Source: Dyadobacter sp. MSC1_007
GTDB lineage: Bacteria > Bacteroidota > Bacteroidia > Cytophagales > Spirosomataceae
Assembly (NCBI RefSeq): GCF_023667495.1
Contig: NZ_JAMOZL010000003.1
Location: forward strand, 62,001-126,000
Direction: 5' to 3'
DNA: 64,000 nt
The notes below the pieces were generated by a model. It had not been told where the DNA came from, made no database searches, and saw only the letters and a program-made list of their open reading frames with translations. The position numbers and the translations under genes were made by a program. Within the stretch, counting starts at the first letter, position 1. Every line of letters begins with the position of its first letter. Shown one piece after another: positions 1 to 9,006 of this stretch.

Positions 1-46
1 TACCCGGACATGCAACGCTACACGCCCGGATCGATTAATAGTCAGG

Positions 47-880
47 TCAAGGCATTTTGAAATTTAATTCAAACCTTTTTGTGGAAAGACCAGTGTAAAC
101 TCGAATTCCAAGGTTCGGATCATAATAGCTCATCTGTGTTGCGTCGAAATAATTTCTGACAGGAACCAAATAAGAAACCAATGAAACATTGTCACCTTTT
201 TGATAGCCACGCTGGCGCAACAACTCGGGGTTTATCCTAATTATAAAATTTCCCTTGGAATCGTAAGCGGATCCAGTTGCTATGGAATTATAGGAAGTGG
301 GAGATGCCTCTCCTTTATTGTTAGCAAAAACTATGATTCCTTTCGAAAAGGGCTTTGTGGTAATGGTGCCTCTTAGCAGAATATAATTACCGTAATCAGC
401 ATCCGTTGAATCTTTCTGAATCATGCTCAGAATTTCACCCTGCAAATCTGTTGCAAATAATTCGAGCCTATCTCCATAATATGGATATGGAGCAGCAGGC
501 CAGTGCTCGGTTTCTCGAAAATCGTCCAAATATGGAAAAGTGGAAATACTTCCTCCCACATGGCCTATACCAAATTGTTTATACGTTTCGAACCCTTCCT
601 TCGAATACGTAATATTGTAAGTACCTGCCGGAACATCTTTTATGATCCAATGGCCATCCTTATTTGTTTGCACATCAATAGCTGGCTCAATCCCTTCAAG
701 CCGGATATTGACACCAGAATGATCCAATGTAAAACCTGCACCAGAGTTCTCTTGCTGATAATTTCGAAGCCGTACATAACCCTCAATGTTTCCCTTCATC
801 GGTTCAACGTGATCAAGGGACGTGCAGCCGTAAAAAACAAAACAAACAAGGAGCAGAAGTAAAGAGTAAGATGTCTTCAT
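47..880 (-). CDS. Lipoprotein with carboxypeptidase-like regulatory domain
   Basis: Predicted envelope lipoprotein of 277 aa. A short hydrophobic leader ends in a lipobox with the acceptor cysteine at residue 19 (FYGC). Residues about 30-105 look like a CarboxypepD_reg/Ig-like domain: a GxVRL opening strand, then VQTNKDGHWIIKDVP and AGTYNITYSKEGF, the usual pattern of these beta-sandwich domains. The rest (about 110-277) is beta-rich and I do not recognise it. It is transcribed away from the T9SS gene at 1200. No enzyme motif was seen, so a structural or binding role at the cell surface is inference. Confidence 0.75.
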   Translation of the reverse strand: MKTSYSLLLLLVCFVFYGCTSLDHVEPMKGNIEGYVRLRNYQQENSGAGFTLDHSGVNIRLEGIEPAIDVQTNKDGHWIIKDVPAGTYNITYSKEGFETYKQFGIGHVGGSISTFPYLDDFRETEHWPAAPYPYYGDRLELFATDLQGEILSMIQKDSTDADYGNYILLRGTITTKPFSKGIIVFANNKGEASPTSYNSIATGSAYDSKGNFIIRINPELLRQRGYQKGDNVSLVSYLVPVRNYFDATQMSYYDPNLGIRVYTGLSTKRFELNFKMP

Positions 881-1009
881 AAATGATAAGTTGTTTAGAG
901 TACACTTCGCTAATATTACAACTTTCCGTCTTACTTCTAATTATGTTATCTTATACGAGCCCCGGGTTGTCTAAAAACTTTTTAAAAATCTTTCCGTGAG
1001 GTTTTTACG

Positions 1010-1037
1010 TTGTCAGCGCTACGGGCCAATACCTTTG
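1010..1037 (+). promoter_or_regulatory. Bacteroidota-type promoter for the 1200 gene
   Basis: TTG at 1010-1012, 17 bases, then TACCTTTG at 1030-1037, a perfect TAnnTTTG -7 element. Initiation near 1045 would give a 5' untranslated region of about 155 bases. It lies in the 319-base gap between the divergent genes at 880 and 1200; nothing else was recognised there. Confidence 0.55.
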
Positions 1038-1199
1038 CGGGTATGCTGTAAGCCTCTCTGAATTTGTAACCCATAATTTACCACTTAAAGTATTTTTTGT
1101 AAGTTTAGAAATGTTTCTACTTATAAATCATTACTATCAAGCTCTATCTTTAACCTAAGGAGCCTATTACAGGTATTCTTTTCATTTAACTCATTGTTT

Positions 1200-2180
1200 A
1201 TGAGTCGTTATTTACTCTTTTGCCAGCTGGCTTTGTTATGTTCTTTTAATGCCATGGCTCAATTTTCCGCAGGAACCAATGGATTTTACACCTCGGCAGG
1301 TACGATTGTATCTATTGATGGGCTCACATTCCAACCAACGGCACCTTTCAATATTCAGAACAACACCCTGACAATCTCTCCAACCGCACTACCAGGAAGT
1401 CCTCCCAGCATTCTACGCGTTTACTCTTTGGACTCACCAATTACCTTTGCGGGCCGCATTGGACATTTTTATCGTACTTCAGAGCTTAATGGGAACACTG
1501 AAACGTTGCTCCAGGTGGCTTATAAAAATGAAGCGGCACCTGTTACTACAACTGGAAGCGTGGTTAATACCACCTCGCATTACATCTATAATGATTTAAT
1601 AACTCCGGTTACATTTAGTGCCGTAACAGCAGCGCAGGCAGGTGCTCTTCCAGTCACTCTGCTGGAATTTACAGCTAAAAAGGAAGGATCGGCTGCCAGT
1701 CTGAACTGGTCAACTACCTACGAGTCGAATAGCGACTATTTTAATGTGGAACATAGCAGTAATGCCAAAGACTGGAACACGCTTTCAAAGATCACAGCAG
1801 CCAATCAGAGTAGTCGTTTGAAAAACTATGGTTTTTCGCACATTTTGCCGGCGGCAGGCGCTAATTATTACCGGCTAAAAATGGTGGATAAGGATCAGTC
1901 CTATGCTTACAGCACGATCCGTGAGCTTCATTTTGAGCAATCTTTCCAGGTTTCCCTTTACCCTAATCCTGCCGTTGAGAAAGTCCGGATCAGTATGGAT
2001 CACTGGGAGAAAATTGCCGCTGTCAAACTTTTAAACGCACAGGGAACCACGCTTTCAGCGTCTTTTAAAAAACCGCTGTCTAAAGAAATCAATATGAAAG
2101 ACTTTTCTGCTGGTCTGTATGTGGTACAACTGCTTTTGAACGATGGAAGCTCAGCAGCAGTCAAAGTGATCAAACAATAA
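1200..2180 (+). CDS. Secreted protein with T9SS type A sorting domain
   Basis: Exported protein of 326 aa. The signal peptide starts MSRYLLFCQLALL and ends in AMAQ. ATG 1200 is preferred over the in-frame TTG at 1194. Residues about 150-240 resemble the conserved block found before many sorting domains (LPVTLLEFTAKKEG, then LNWSTTYESNSDYFNVEHS and YYRLKMVDKD). The last 75 residues are a type A type IX secretion C-terminal domain with VSLYPNPAVEKV, an LLNAQG turn and a GLYVVQL strand. Cargo for PorU/PorV, which are encoded at 55-60 kb. The N-terminal half is unrecognised. The following gene starts 22 bases downstream, so co-transcription is likely. Confidence 0.85.
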   Translation: MSRYLLFCQLALLCSFNAMAQFSAGTNGFYTSAGTIVSIDGLTFQPTAPFNIQNNTLTISPTALPGSPPSILRVYSLDSPITFAGRIGHFYRTSELNGNTETLLQVAYKNEAAPVTTTGSVVNTTSHYIYNDLITPVTFSAVTAAQAGALPVTLLEFTAKKEGSAASLNWSTTYESNSDYFNVEHSSNAKDWNTLSKITAANQSSRLKNYGFSHILPAAGANYYRLKMVDKDQSYAYSTIRELHFEQSFQVSLYPNPAVEKVRISMDHWEKIAAVKLLNAQGTTLSASFKKPLSKEINMKDFSAGLYVVQLLLNDGSSAAVKVIKQ

Positions 2181-2202
2181 CTTATTTAAACTTAGCTCAG
2201 AA

Positions 2203-3285
2203 ATGAAAAATTTATATACAGCATATTTTCAAGTTGGAATGCGTCATAAGTCATTAAATCATCTGGCAGTATTGATCTTCCTGCTCCTTATTTCATTGCA
2301 TGCCCAGGCGCAGGTAGGGATCGGTTTAACACAACCCAAAGCTTTTTTGAACGTTGCGGAAGGAAGAACAGTGCTATTCGGAGCCGATACTGTGGGTTCC
2401 CAATCACCGAATCCAAAGGGTTATTCAAAAATGATCTGGTATGCTGGCAAAGGTGCCTTTCGGGCAGGAGGACTATCTAGTAACGTAAACACCTATGCTA
2501 ATTGGGACCACGCGAATGTCGGCTGGCATTCCTTCGCGAGCGGTGAAGATACCAAAGCAAGCGGGAATTATTCAACGGCTATGGGATTTAACACACAAGC
2601 AAGCGGCGGACAATCAACCGCCTTCGGTAGTAATACAACCGCAAGCGGGGATTTATCCACGGCTATGGGTTCTTCTGTTAAAGCAGAGCATTATGGGTCA
2701 TTTATTATCGGTGACAATAGTGTTAGTTTAGGTTCCTATTATGCTACCACAGCTAATCACCAGATGGTAATGCATTTTGCGGGTGGTTATCTTTTGTATA
2801 CCGGAAGCGGTAGACAAGATAACTTCCCATCCGGAATACAGCTCCTACCCAATGCTAATGCATGGTCAGTGATATCCGATTCGACACGGAAAGAAAACTT
2901 TCGTACGACCGATGGGGCGCTGTTTCTTAAAAAGATCAGCGGGATGCGGCTGGGAAGCTGGAACTATAAGGGGCAGGACGTGAAGCAATACCGCCATTAC
3001 GGCCCTATGGCACAGGACTTTTTTGCAGCCTTCGGGCATGACGAATTGGGGGTAATCGGAGAAGATAAGTCCATTAACCAGGCTGATTTTGATGGCGTAA
3101 ACCTGATTGCAATCCAGGCATTAATCAAAGAAGTAGAAGCGTTAAAAGCAGAGAACAAAAGCCTGAAACTTGCGGAGACGTCCATGAAAGCTGAAACTCA
3201 GTCACTGAAAGAGAAAATGCAGCAATTTGAAAAGCAACTTTCCACATTAATGACCTCCGGCACCGTTTCAACGATATCGAAATAG
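2203..3285 (+). CDS. Tail-fibre-like protein: YadA-type head repeats and S74 chaperone domain
   Basis: Exported protein of 360 aa. The first ATG gives a long n-region; the internal Met at 2239 gives a more ordinary signal peptide ending AQAQ, so the start is uncertain. Residues about 110-170 hold 14-residue repeats of the STAMGxNTxASG type, the left-handed beta-roll of trimeric autotransporter heads. Residues about 220-300 look like an intramolecular chaperone of the peptidase S74 type (VISDSTRKENFR, YGPMAQDFFAAFG, INQADFDGVNLIAIQALIKE). A coiled coil of about 40 residues (VEALKAENKSLKL onward) ends the protein. A surface fibre that folds as a trimer is the likely role. It follows the T9SS gene at 1200 by 22 bases. 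Confidence 0.8.
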   Translation: MKNLYTAYFQVGMRHKSLNHLAVLIFLLLISLHAQAQVGIGLTQPKAFLNVAEGRTVLFGADTVGSQSPNPKGYSKMIWYAGKGAFRAGGLSSNVNTYANWDHANVGWHSFASGEDTKASGNYSTAMGFNTQASGGQSTAFGSNTTASGDLSTAMGSSVKAEHYGSFIIGDNSVSLGSYYATTANHQMVMHFAGGYLLYTGSGRQDNFPSGIQLLPNANAWSVISDSTRKENFRTTDGALFLKKISGMRLGSWNYKGQDVKQYRHYGPMAQDFFAAFGHDELGVIGEDKSINQADFDGVNLIAIQALIKEVEALKAENKSLKLAETSMKAETQSLKEKMQQFEKQLSTLMTSGTVSTISK

Positions 3286-3340
3286 GGGGTAAATTAAAGA
3301 AATGAGCAGCGGATGCTCACCCTACGTGACCACAACTAAG

Positions 3341-3367
3341 GCGCCTTTCGAAAGATTGGCGCTTTTT
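3341..3367 (+). terminator. Probable terminator after the S74 protein
   Basis: GCGCC (3341-3345) pairs with GGCGC (3358-3362). Inside is a TT/TT mismatch and a TC/GA step around a GAAA loop, and five T follow. It is less perfect than other terminators here but correctly placed 56 bases after the stop at 3285. Confidence 0.5.
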
Positions 3368-3516
3368 GTTTGTGCCTGGCGTTAAGCTTCGGATCGGATT
3401 TATACGAAAATCGGGACGGAATTTAAATAGTACTTTCTGGATATCAGCAAAAAACGCAAGTATTGAATGCAAATTTCTATCTTCGTTCATTGACCATTCT
3501 AAACAACGAACTATCT

Positions 3517-4707
3517 ATGAAACACTTCAAACGTTTAATGGCGACTGTCGCCCTTTCACTGGTACTAATTACAAGTTGCCAAAAAGACATTGAAAAGGAA
3601 AGCACAGTAAGTCCCACAGAATTGCAAAATGCCCGGAACGCAGCGCGACTCTCCGCCGAACTGAAGGCGAAGTTGGATAAGGTGCGGGCATCATTGCCCG
3701 TTAGCGGCCGAAAAAATCAGCGTCAGAGCGCTGAGCTGGTATTGAAAATGCACCCGGAATATCGGAACATGATACTCAGGGCGTTGAACTTAGTGGAGAC
3801 TCCATGCGATGACAACACAGCCGTAACGCAATGGCTGGATCAGCAACTAGCTGACTGGAACGATGAAATCATTGGTTATGTGTTCGACTTTGCAATGCTG
3901 GACCTGCCAACCTACGACGCATTTGTCTTTGAAAACAGCTCTGCCAACCAATATTTCGGAGTTAAGGGTGAGTACACCCAAAAGCTTACCAAAACATTTA
4001 AGGACCTCAAACAATTTTGGAACATTCCGTCCGATGACATTGTACTCGCAGGCATGCATGGCAACATGTTGCTTAACCGCGATAAAATCATCCGGACTTA
4101 CGTAGCCGCATTCGATGTCGACGCGGCGACTGCTGCTCTGCTTGCCGACATAGTGGTGCAACTGACCAACGAGATTCCGCAATACAGAAAAGGCGATCAC
4201 CCTATTTTTACATTCAATGCATTCGCCTTGCAGGGCTTTAATTATCCACCATTCGCCAACATTCCTGATAAGATTATCATGGGCGATGGAATTTTGGCAG
4301 CATTCACCGAAACCGGCTTTGGCGATGTGGCCCCTCAGGCAATACTCGCCCACGAATTCGGTCACCATATTCAATTTGAACTGGATTTGTTTGGCGACGA
4401 GGAAAGTCCCGAAGCTACGCGTAGAACCGAATTGATGGCTGATGCGTACGCCGCATATTATTTGTCACATGCGAAGGGAGCTTCCATGCAATGGAAAAGG
4501 GTGAAATTGTTTATGCAGGTGTTTTTTAATATCGGCGATTGCTCATTTACGAGCGATGGTCACCACGGAACACCAACGCAAAGAATGGCTGCTGCAGAAT
4601 TTGGTTACAGCGTTGCCAACAACGCTCAGAAACAAGGAAATATACTGACCGCTCAACAATTTACCGCCCTTTTTGAGGCACAATTGCCGACGATCGTTTT
4701 GCAATAG
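3517..4707 (+). CDS. Zinc metallopeptidase-like lipoprotein (YpfJ-like motifs)
   Basis: Envelope lipoprotein of 396 aa. ATG 3517 is chosen over the upstream in-frame ATG (3463) because it begins a proper lipoprotein signal (MKHFKRLMATVALSLVLITSC). HEFGHHIQ at residues 279-286 supplies a HExxH zinc site. About 25 residues on, ELMADAYAAYYLSH (Glu305) resembles the third-ligand helix of the neutral zinc metallopeptidases related to YpfJ (HExGHHxQ and ELxADxxA). The N-terminal 250 residues are helical and unrecognised. A protease active at the outer membrane or cell surface is inferred from these motifs; the substrate is unknown. It stands alone, with convergent genes beyond a strong terminator. 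Confidence 0.75.
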   Translation: MKHFKRLMATVALSLVLITSCQKDIEKESTVSPTELQNARNAARLSAELKAKLDKVRASLPVSGRKNQRQSAELVLKMHPEYRNMILRALNLVETPCDDNTAVTQWLDQQLADWNDEIIGYVFDFAMLDLPTYDAFVFENSSANQYFGVKGEYTQKLTKTFKDLKQFWNIPSDDIVLAGMHGNMLLNRDKIIRTYVAAFDVDAATAALLADIVVQLTNEIPQYRKGDHPIFTFNAFALQGFNYPPFANIPDKIIMGDGILAAFTETGFGDVAPQAILAHEFGHHIQFELDLFGDEESPEATRRTELMADAYAAYYLSHAKGASMQWKRVKLFMQVFFNIGDCSFTSDGHHGTPTQRMAAAEFGYSVANNAQKQGNILTAQQFTALFEAQLPTIVLQ

Positions 4708-4733
4708 AGCATTTGAATGTGGGAAGTATTAAG

Positions 4734-4766
4734 GAGGCCGTCTCATTTCACATTTGAGACGGCCTC
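4734..4766. terminator. Bidirectional terminator, perfect 12-bp stem
   Basis: GAGGCCGTCTCA (4734-4745) and TGAGACGGCCTC (4755-4766) form a perfect 12-bp stem with a 9-base loop. It sits between the convergent genes ending at 4707 (+) and 4800 (-) and can serve both. T-runs on either side are short. Confidence 0.75.
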
Positions 4767-4799
4767 TGGCTTTCGTTTGATTTAAACCCTGCAATGGAA

Positions 4800-5768
4800 T
4801 TAAGTCAAGACAACAATTTTCCCGGCTCCATGGTTAGTCTCCATAAACTCATGGGCTTCCACAATTTGGTCTAAATGAAACGTTTTGCTAATCGGGAGTA
4901 TGATTTCACCCGCCTCAACGGAATCGATAAACTCCTGAAAATCCTCTGCGGCACTCGTAATTTGCCCACTATCATAAATCGTTAGGCGGACAGTTGCCGG
5001 GATGAATTCCATCGGAGCAAAATCGGGGATCGACCAGCTTTCGGAAAGCATACCGGTCATGCAACCGGTTCCGCCGGGCCTGAGACATTCCAATGAATCT
5101 TTCAATGTCGATGTCCCGACCAGTTCTAATGCCTTATCGATCCCGCCAGGGAATATTTCGTGTATTTTTTCTTTCAAATGCCCGTCGTCGATCAGCACAT
5201 GCGAGGCCCCATTGTCCAGTAAGGTTTGTGCTTTTGATGGATTGCGCGTGGTGGCCGCTACGATCAACCCGGCCAGGTTTGCCATTTGAACGGAGAGCAT
5301 ACCCACCGATGAAGTCCCGCCTCTGACAAGCAGGGTCTCGCCTTTCCTGGTATCCAGAGCCAAATGCAAAGAACCGTGAGCAGTTTGGAACATTTCCGGA
5401 ATCGCACCCAAAACTTGCCACGGAAGGTCGCTCTTAAATGGCCGTACCAGACGTTTGGCTAAAACGGTGAACTCGGCATAGCTGCCATCAATGTCGCGGC
5501 CCATTCCGCCCATTAATGCCAGAACCTGTTGTCCTTTGTCGAACTCTCCGGACGGATCAAATTCCACTTTTCCCACACATTCAATTCCCAGGATACGGGG
5601 AAATTTTACATCAGGCGAAAGGCCTTTACGCGTCATTATCTCGGAGCGGTTCAGTCCGAATGCTTTTATCTTGATTAAAACCTGGCCTTCATGCGGTATT
5701 GGCACAGGAAGGTCTTTTAAGATCAATTGGCCTGCCGAGCCTGGGTGGTAAATGACGGCTGTCTTCAT
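4800..5768 (-). CDS. Zinc-binding-type alcohol dehydrogenase / quinone oxidoreductase
   Basis: Cytosolic NAD(P)H-dependent oxidoreductase of 322 aa, the usual length of the quinone oxidoreductase branch of medium-chain dehydrogenases. The N-terminal GroES-like domain has VLIKIKAFGLNRSEIMTR, where zinc enzymes carry Cys, and GIECVGKV. The Rossmann fold has LLVRGGTSSVGMLSVQMA near residue 150 and VAATTRNPSKAQ after it. The structural-zinc cysteine cluster is absent, so a zinc-free quinone or enone reductase is most likely. Substrate unknown. It is monocistronic, with a pair of 10-bp direct repeats about 80-110 bases upstream of its start. Confidence 0.85.
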   Translation of the reverse strand: MKTAVIYHPGSAGQLILKDLPVPIPHEGQVLIKIKAFGLNRSEIMTRKGLSPDVKFPRILGIECVGKVEFDPSGEFDKGQQVLALMGGMGRDIDGSYAEFTVLAKRLVRPFKSDLPWQVLGAIPEMFQTAHGSLHLALDTRKGETLLVRGGTSSVGMLSVQMANLAGLIVAATTRNPSKAQTLLDNGASHVLIDDGHLKEKIHEIFPGGIDKALELVGTSTLKDSLECLRPGGTGCMTGMLSESWSIPDFAPMEFIPATVRLTIYDSGQITSAAEDFQEFIDSVEAGEIILPISKTFHLDQIVEAHEFMETNHGAGKIVVLT

Positions 5769-5847
5769 AATTGCAAGTTGATTTCCAGTAAATGGAGTTG
5801 ACTTTCAGATGGCAAAGATCAGTCTGCCGCGCGGTTAAGCCAATATG

Positions 5848-5880
5848 GTAGATTAAGAAATACCCTTAATGTAGATTAAG
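5848..5880. repeat. Pair of 10-bp direct repeats upstream of the oxidoreductase
   Basis: GTAGATTAAG occurs at 5848-5857 and again at 5871-5880, a spacing of 23 bases, close to two helical turns. CCTTAAT between them is the inverse of part of the unit. Both lie upstream of the minus-strand gene starting at 5768, so an operator is possible. This is inference from position only. The remainder of the 595-base gap to 6363 holds only a weak 43-codon reading frame. Confidence 0.3.
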
Positions 5881-6007
5881 GTTTGGGTTGCTGCGAGGAG
5901 ATTTCCTTTTTTCCTGAATGCAGTCTTTCGATGTCGGCAATCCATCGCGCTGCCGGAAGGTTACTATCTGCCGCAAACTGAATGTTATGCTCGGTTCCCT
6001 TTCGCAT
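5876..6007 (-). CDS. Possible small protein (43 aa), uncertain
   Basis: A 43-codon frame from ATG at 6007, with an in-frame TGA seven codons upstream. Its translation has an ordinary soluble-protein composition (FAADSNLPAARWIADIERLH, then a polar tail), and its codons resemble neighbouring genes better than the other frames of this gap do. No family was recognised and no strong ribosome binding site was seen. It could be the remnant of a longer gene or chance. Confidence 0.2.
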   Translation of the reverse strand: MRKGTEHNIQFAADSNLPAARWIADIERLHSGKKEISSQQPKP

Positions 6008-6363
6008 CGATGGCAAACATCTTCAATCAACCGCTTACTACAAACGAATAATGGTTGCAGGGTTATTGCAGTTAGATTAAAAGCCAATTTATATAAATCC
6101 GTCGGGAAGTTTCCGGATAATTTACCGGCATTTGTCATGTAGGTTGCCGAGTTGGATGCTGCGCTTTTAGGCGATTTTGCGGCTTATGCAGCATCAAAAT
6201 CTTGTCCTACAACAATACGAATCTATGTCGGAGGACAAGGTCTAAATTTATCCCATGCCCTTCCTTTGTATAAATATCAGTCTTGACGAAGCTAACAACG
6301 TATACTGCTTCCAGGCAGCTCAATAAGTTAAGCAATCACCCTCCATCATTTATCACGAATAGT

Positions 6364-6933
6364 ATGCAAAAGCTCGTTGGTCTCGTCGTCTTGCCGCTTT
6401 TTATAGGAAGTGTTACGTGCAATGCTCAAAGGCTGCATCAACACGAAATTCAAATCAGCTGCGGGCCGCTGGCAAGGCCGCAGCTATTGGAGGATTTGGT
6501 TACCAGCTTCGTTGGGATATTTTTTGGTGAAACAGCTCCTGAATTGGAATTCTCAACCTTTTATGCGGCTACTTACCGATACCAGGCGCATCGCCGAATG
6601 TCAATCGGAGTAGTATCCGGTATCACCAATGGTAGCACATTTAAAACGGACTATTCCCATTTAAAAAGCTTTTACAAGCACACCAATGGCACAATGGCTT
6701 TTGAGACGGAGTTTATGATTGCCGACAGGCCGATTGTTAAATTATACGCGATCACCGCTCTGGGCGTCCATGTGATCAGAGTAAAAGACCATGTCCAAAC
6801 TAAAACATACGCATGGCCAACATGCCAGATAACTCCTTTCGGGATCAGATATGGAAGAAAGCTGGGAGCCTTTGCGGAAATTGGTTACGGATATAAAGGG
6901 ATTGTAAACTTCGGTTTAAGTGCAAGATTATAG
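6364..6933 (+). CDS. Predicted outer-membrane or periplasmic protein, unknown
   Basis: Exported protein of 189 aa. ATG 6364 begins a good signal peptide (MQKLVGLVVLPLFIGSVTC, then NAQ); the in-frame ATG at 6283 would add 27 residues unlike an export signal. The mature part alternates polar and hydrophobic residues with many aromatics (TFYAATYRYQAHRRMSIGVV, GIRYGRKLGAFAEIGYGYKG). It ends GIVNFGLSARL, as small beta-barrel proteins often do. No family recognised. It converges on the lipoprotein gene at 6935 with one base between the stops. Confidence 0.6.
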   Translation: MQKLVGLVVLPLFIGSVTCNAQRLHQHEIQISCGPLARPQLLEDLVTSFVGIFFGETAPELEFSTFYAATYRYQAHRRMSIGVVSGITNGSTFKTDYSHLKSFYKHTNGTMAFETEFMIADRPIVKLYAITALGVHVIRVKDHVQTKTYAWPTCQITPFGIRYGRKLGAFAEIGYGYKGIVNFGLSARL

Positions 6934-6934
6934 T

Positions 6935-8272
6935 TTATTGAATGGTGACAATCTGGCCTAACTTCTCGCTGGTTTGCTTTGGATCTTTGAGATCATTGCC
7001 GACGATCGCGTAGACTTCGTACTTACCATTGGGAACTGATGCCGGAATTGGAAATTGACTGAATGTGGGTCCAAAACAAAGTATCGTCTCCCTCGAACCG
7101 GTACTGGGCAAAATGTGCTCCTGCCCTGTTCCCAAGTTCCTGATGCGAAGCGATACCGTGGTAGTTTGACTATCATATCGATAAGGAATATCAGCAACGA
7201 TGTTCTCGCTTTTGTGAAGAACATTGGTCGATTCATAAAAATAGCATACACCTGATTTCAGCAGCGAAGGCCGGGATAGTATTCTGAGAAGAGGTTGTTT
7301 TTCCCCTGCCATGAAATTAAAATTCGCGTATGGCGGGAACGGATAGGAAAGCGGCTGGTATTCTTTTGAATCTATGAAAATCTTCGCACGATAATTACCA
7401 GGTTCAATGTTGTCAGGCATGTTTAAAGCCAGGGTATTAAAATCCTTTCTAACCAATGCTATTTTAACGGCACTTACAAAGTCGTTTTCAAGTTGCAGCT
7501 CATACGTGTGGTCCGGGCCCAGATTAAATCCGGATATCGTGTACATGGGACTTCCTGCTACAAAAAATCCGCCAACCTGATCGATTTCAGGTTTTCCATG
7601 CTTGACTTTAATCAGTCCGGGCCGATCGAGTACCTTACCTGCCCACTTGATTGTAACATCAAAAACATCCGCAGGAATGGTTTTAGGAATGTCGATCCTA
7701 ATCTTGTCACTTGCCGATCCATCGCTTGCAAACGTAGCAGACATTATTTCAAACACCTCACCAGAACGCTTGCTTTTCATGCTCACAGTCGGGAAATAGT
7801 GGAAATCGCCTTTCTCGTCTATATAGGGGACACTGCCAATATTCTCCAGGGGTATCTGGATATTTGTATCGTACGTAATGGTCACTTCATATTGTGCTGT
7901 ATCTCCTTCGATATTTAATGGAACCGCGGGAATTACACAGATTGCAAAGGATTGATTTCCATATTTTTCGCTGCTAACGGCTAGGGAAAAGCCATTGGAC
8001 TCATATCGGATTCCTTTGCTTATATCAGTTTCAAGATTAAAACCTTTATTCATTTTAATCGATGGCAGTATTATTTTGCCGTGCACATAACCCAGGGGCA
8101 ATCTGATAAATATAATCCTATCGACGAAAGAAATATTTTCCTGGCTTACACCTTCCACCTTAAACTCCTGGAATGCAAAGGAAGCGTCCTGCTTCGCTGG
8201 CTGCGGATTATCTTTGTCTTTTTTGCACCCTAAAATGACGAAAAGAAATATGAATAGTATCAAATTTTTCAT
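6935..8272 (-). CDS. Lipoprotein with IPT/TIG-like domain
   Basis: Lipoprotein of 445 aa with the lipobox cysteine at residue 16 (VILGCKKDKD). The body is a series of beta-sandwich segments. Residues about 225-305 (GGFFVAGSPMYTISGFNLGP, then LNMPDNIEPGNYRAKIF) match the pattern of IPT/TIG immunoglobulin-like domains. No catalytic motif was seen. Such proteins in this phylum are usually surface-exposed binding or scaffold proteins; the ligand is unknown. No partner transporter lies next to it. Confidence 0.7.
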   Translation of the reverse strand: MKNLILFIFLFVILGCKKDKDNPQPAKQDASFAFQEFKVEGVSQENISFVDRIIFIRLPLGYVHGKIILPSIKMNKGFNLETDISKGIRYESNGFSLAVSSEKYGNQSFAICVIPAVPLNIEGDTAQYEVTITYDTNIQIPLENIGSVPYIDEKGDFHYFPTVSMKSKRSGEVFEIMSATFASDGSASDKIRIDIPKTIPADVFDVTIKWAGKVLDRPGLIKVKHGKPEIDQVGGFFVAGSPMYTISGFNLGPDHTYELQLENDFVSAVKIALVRKDFNTLALNMPDNIEPGNYRAKIFIDSKEYQPLSYPFPPYANFNFMAGEKQPLLRILSRPSLLKSGVCYFYESTNVLHKSENIVADIPYRYDSQTTTVSLRIRNLGTGQEHILPSTGSRETILCFGPTFSQFPIPASVPNGKYEVYAIVGNDLKDPKQTSEKLGQIVTIQ

Positions 8273-8507
8273 AGGCTGATGTTTTGTAGATTATATCGCG
8301 GAGGTTGAATTGCGTCTCCCTTTTATTGGCTGATTTTCAATCCAATTTAATCCTTTCAATTCAAAATAAAAAGAAATCAACAAATAGTTACAACATGGTT
8401 TAGGCAATCCATAAAAGGTCATAACTTCTGATTACCTTGTTAATGTAACCAGATTTGTGGACAAGGTTTAAGTAATAATTTATTGTCACCTAAGAAACTA
8501 GCAGTGT

Positions 8508-8933
8508 ATGATTTTGAAGATACTTAAAAGCCTCATTCTCGGTTTTCTATCTTTTGCTTTTGTTTCATATTTAGCATATTTGTGCGCATCGAGCCACATC
8601 CAAACTGTACGGGTGAAAAATTGTGAGAATGCCGCGGGACAAAGTTTAAAAGCGCTTAGTAAGCAGGTAAAAAACGGCTGGTTTCAAAGAAAACATAACG
8701 ACGTGCAAGTTTTTTCTGATGGTCCATGTATGTTCTATATGTTTTATGAAAATCCCGGCGCATTATATTTTGGACAGGAAATGGCGAGCGGGTATATTGT
8801 AGGCGTTGCTATGAGTACTGCCGATCTGCATCAGTTTGCCGATACTGTCTCCTCTCACACGGATTTTCAGAAGATGCAGGATTACCTATTTGCAAGAGCG
8901 AAGGCAAACCCTGCACCAGCGCACGAATTTTAG
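8508..8933 (+). CDS. Small membrane-anchored protein, unknown
   Basis: A 141-aa protein with one N-terminal transmembrane segment (about residues 8-29), which could also be an uncleaved signal, followed by a soluble domain of about 110 residues with two cysteines (near 40 and 75). No family recognised. The coding frame is convincing: codon use matches the neighbours and both flanks have intergenic composition. It stands alone between genes on the other strand. Confidence 0.55.
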   Translation: MILKILKSLILGFLSFAFVSYLAYLCASSHIQTVRVKNCENAAGQSLKALSKQVKNGWFQRKHNDVQVFSDGPCMFYMFYENPGALYFGQEMASGYIVGVAMSTADLHQFADTVSSHTDFQKMQDYLFARAKANPAPAHEF

Positions 8934-9006
8934 CGAATTCCAGGTTGTTAAAAGCCGTCCGACTTTAAGCTTCTATTTGCAGAAATGGTATTCCATGGCG
9001 CAGGCA

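Noticed and set aside
3847..4374. A 175-codon frame antisense to the zinc protease lipoprotein
   Set aside because: Overlaps a convincing lipoprotein gene with signal and zinc motifs; no promoter or family support.
5866..6138. A 90-codon minus-strand frame in the gap after the oxidoreductase
   Set aside because: Codon use and composition are poor; another frame of the same stretch looks more gene-like.
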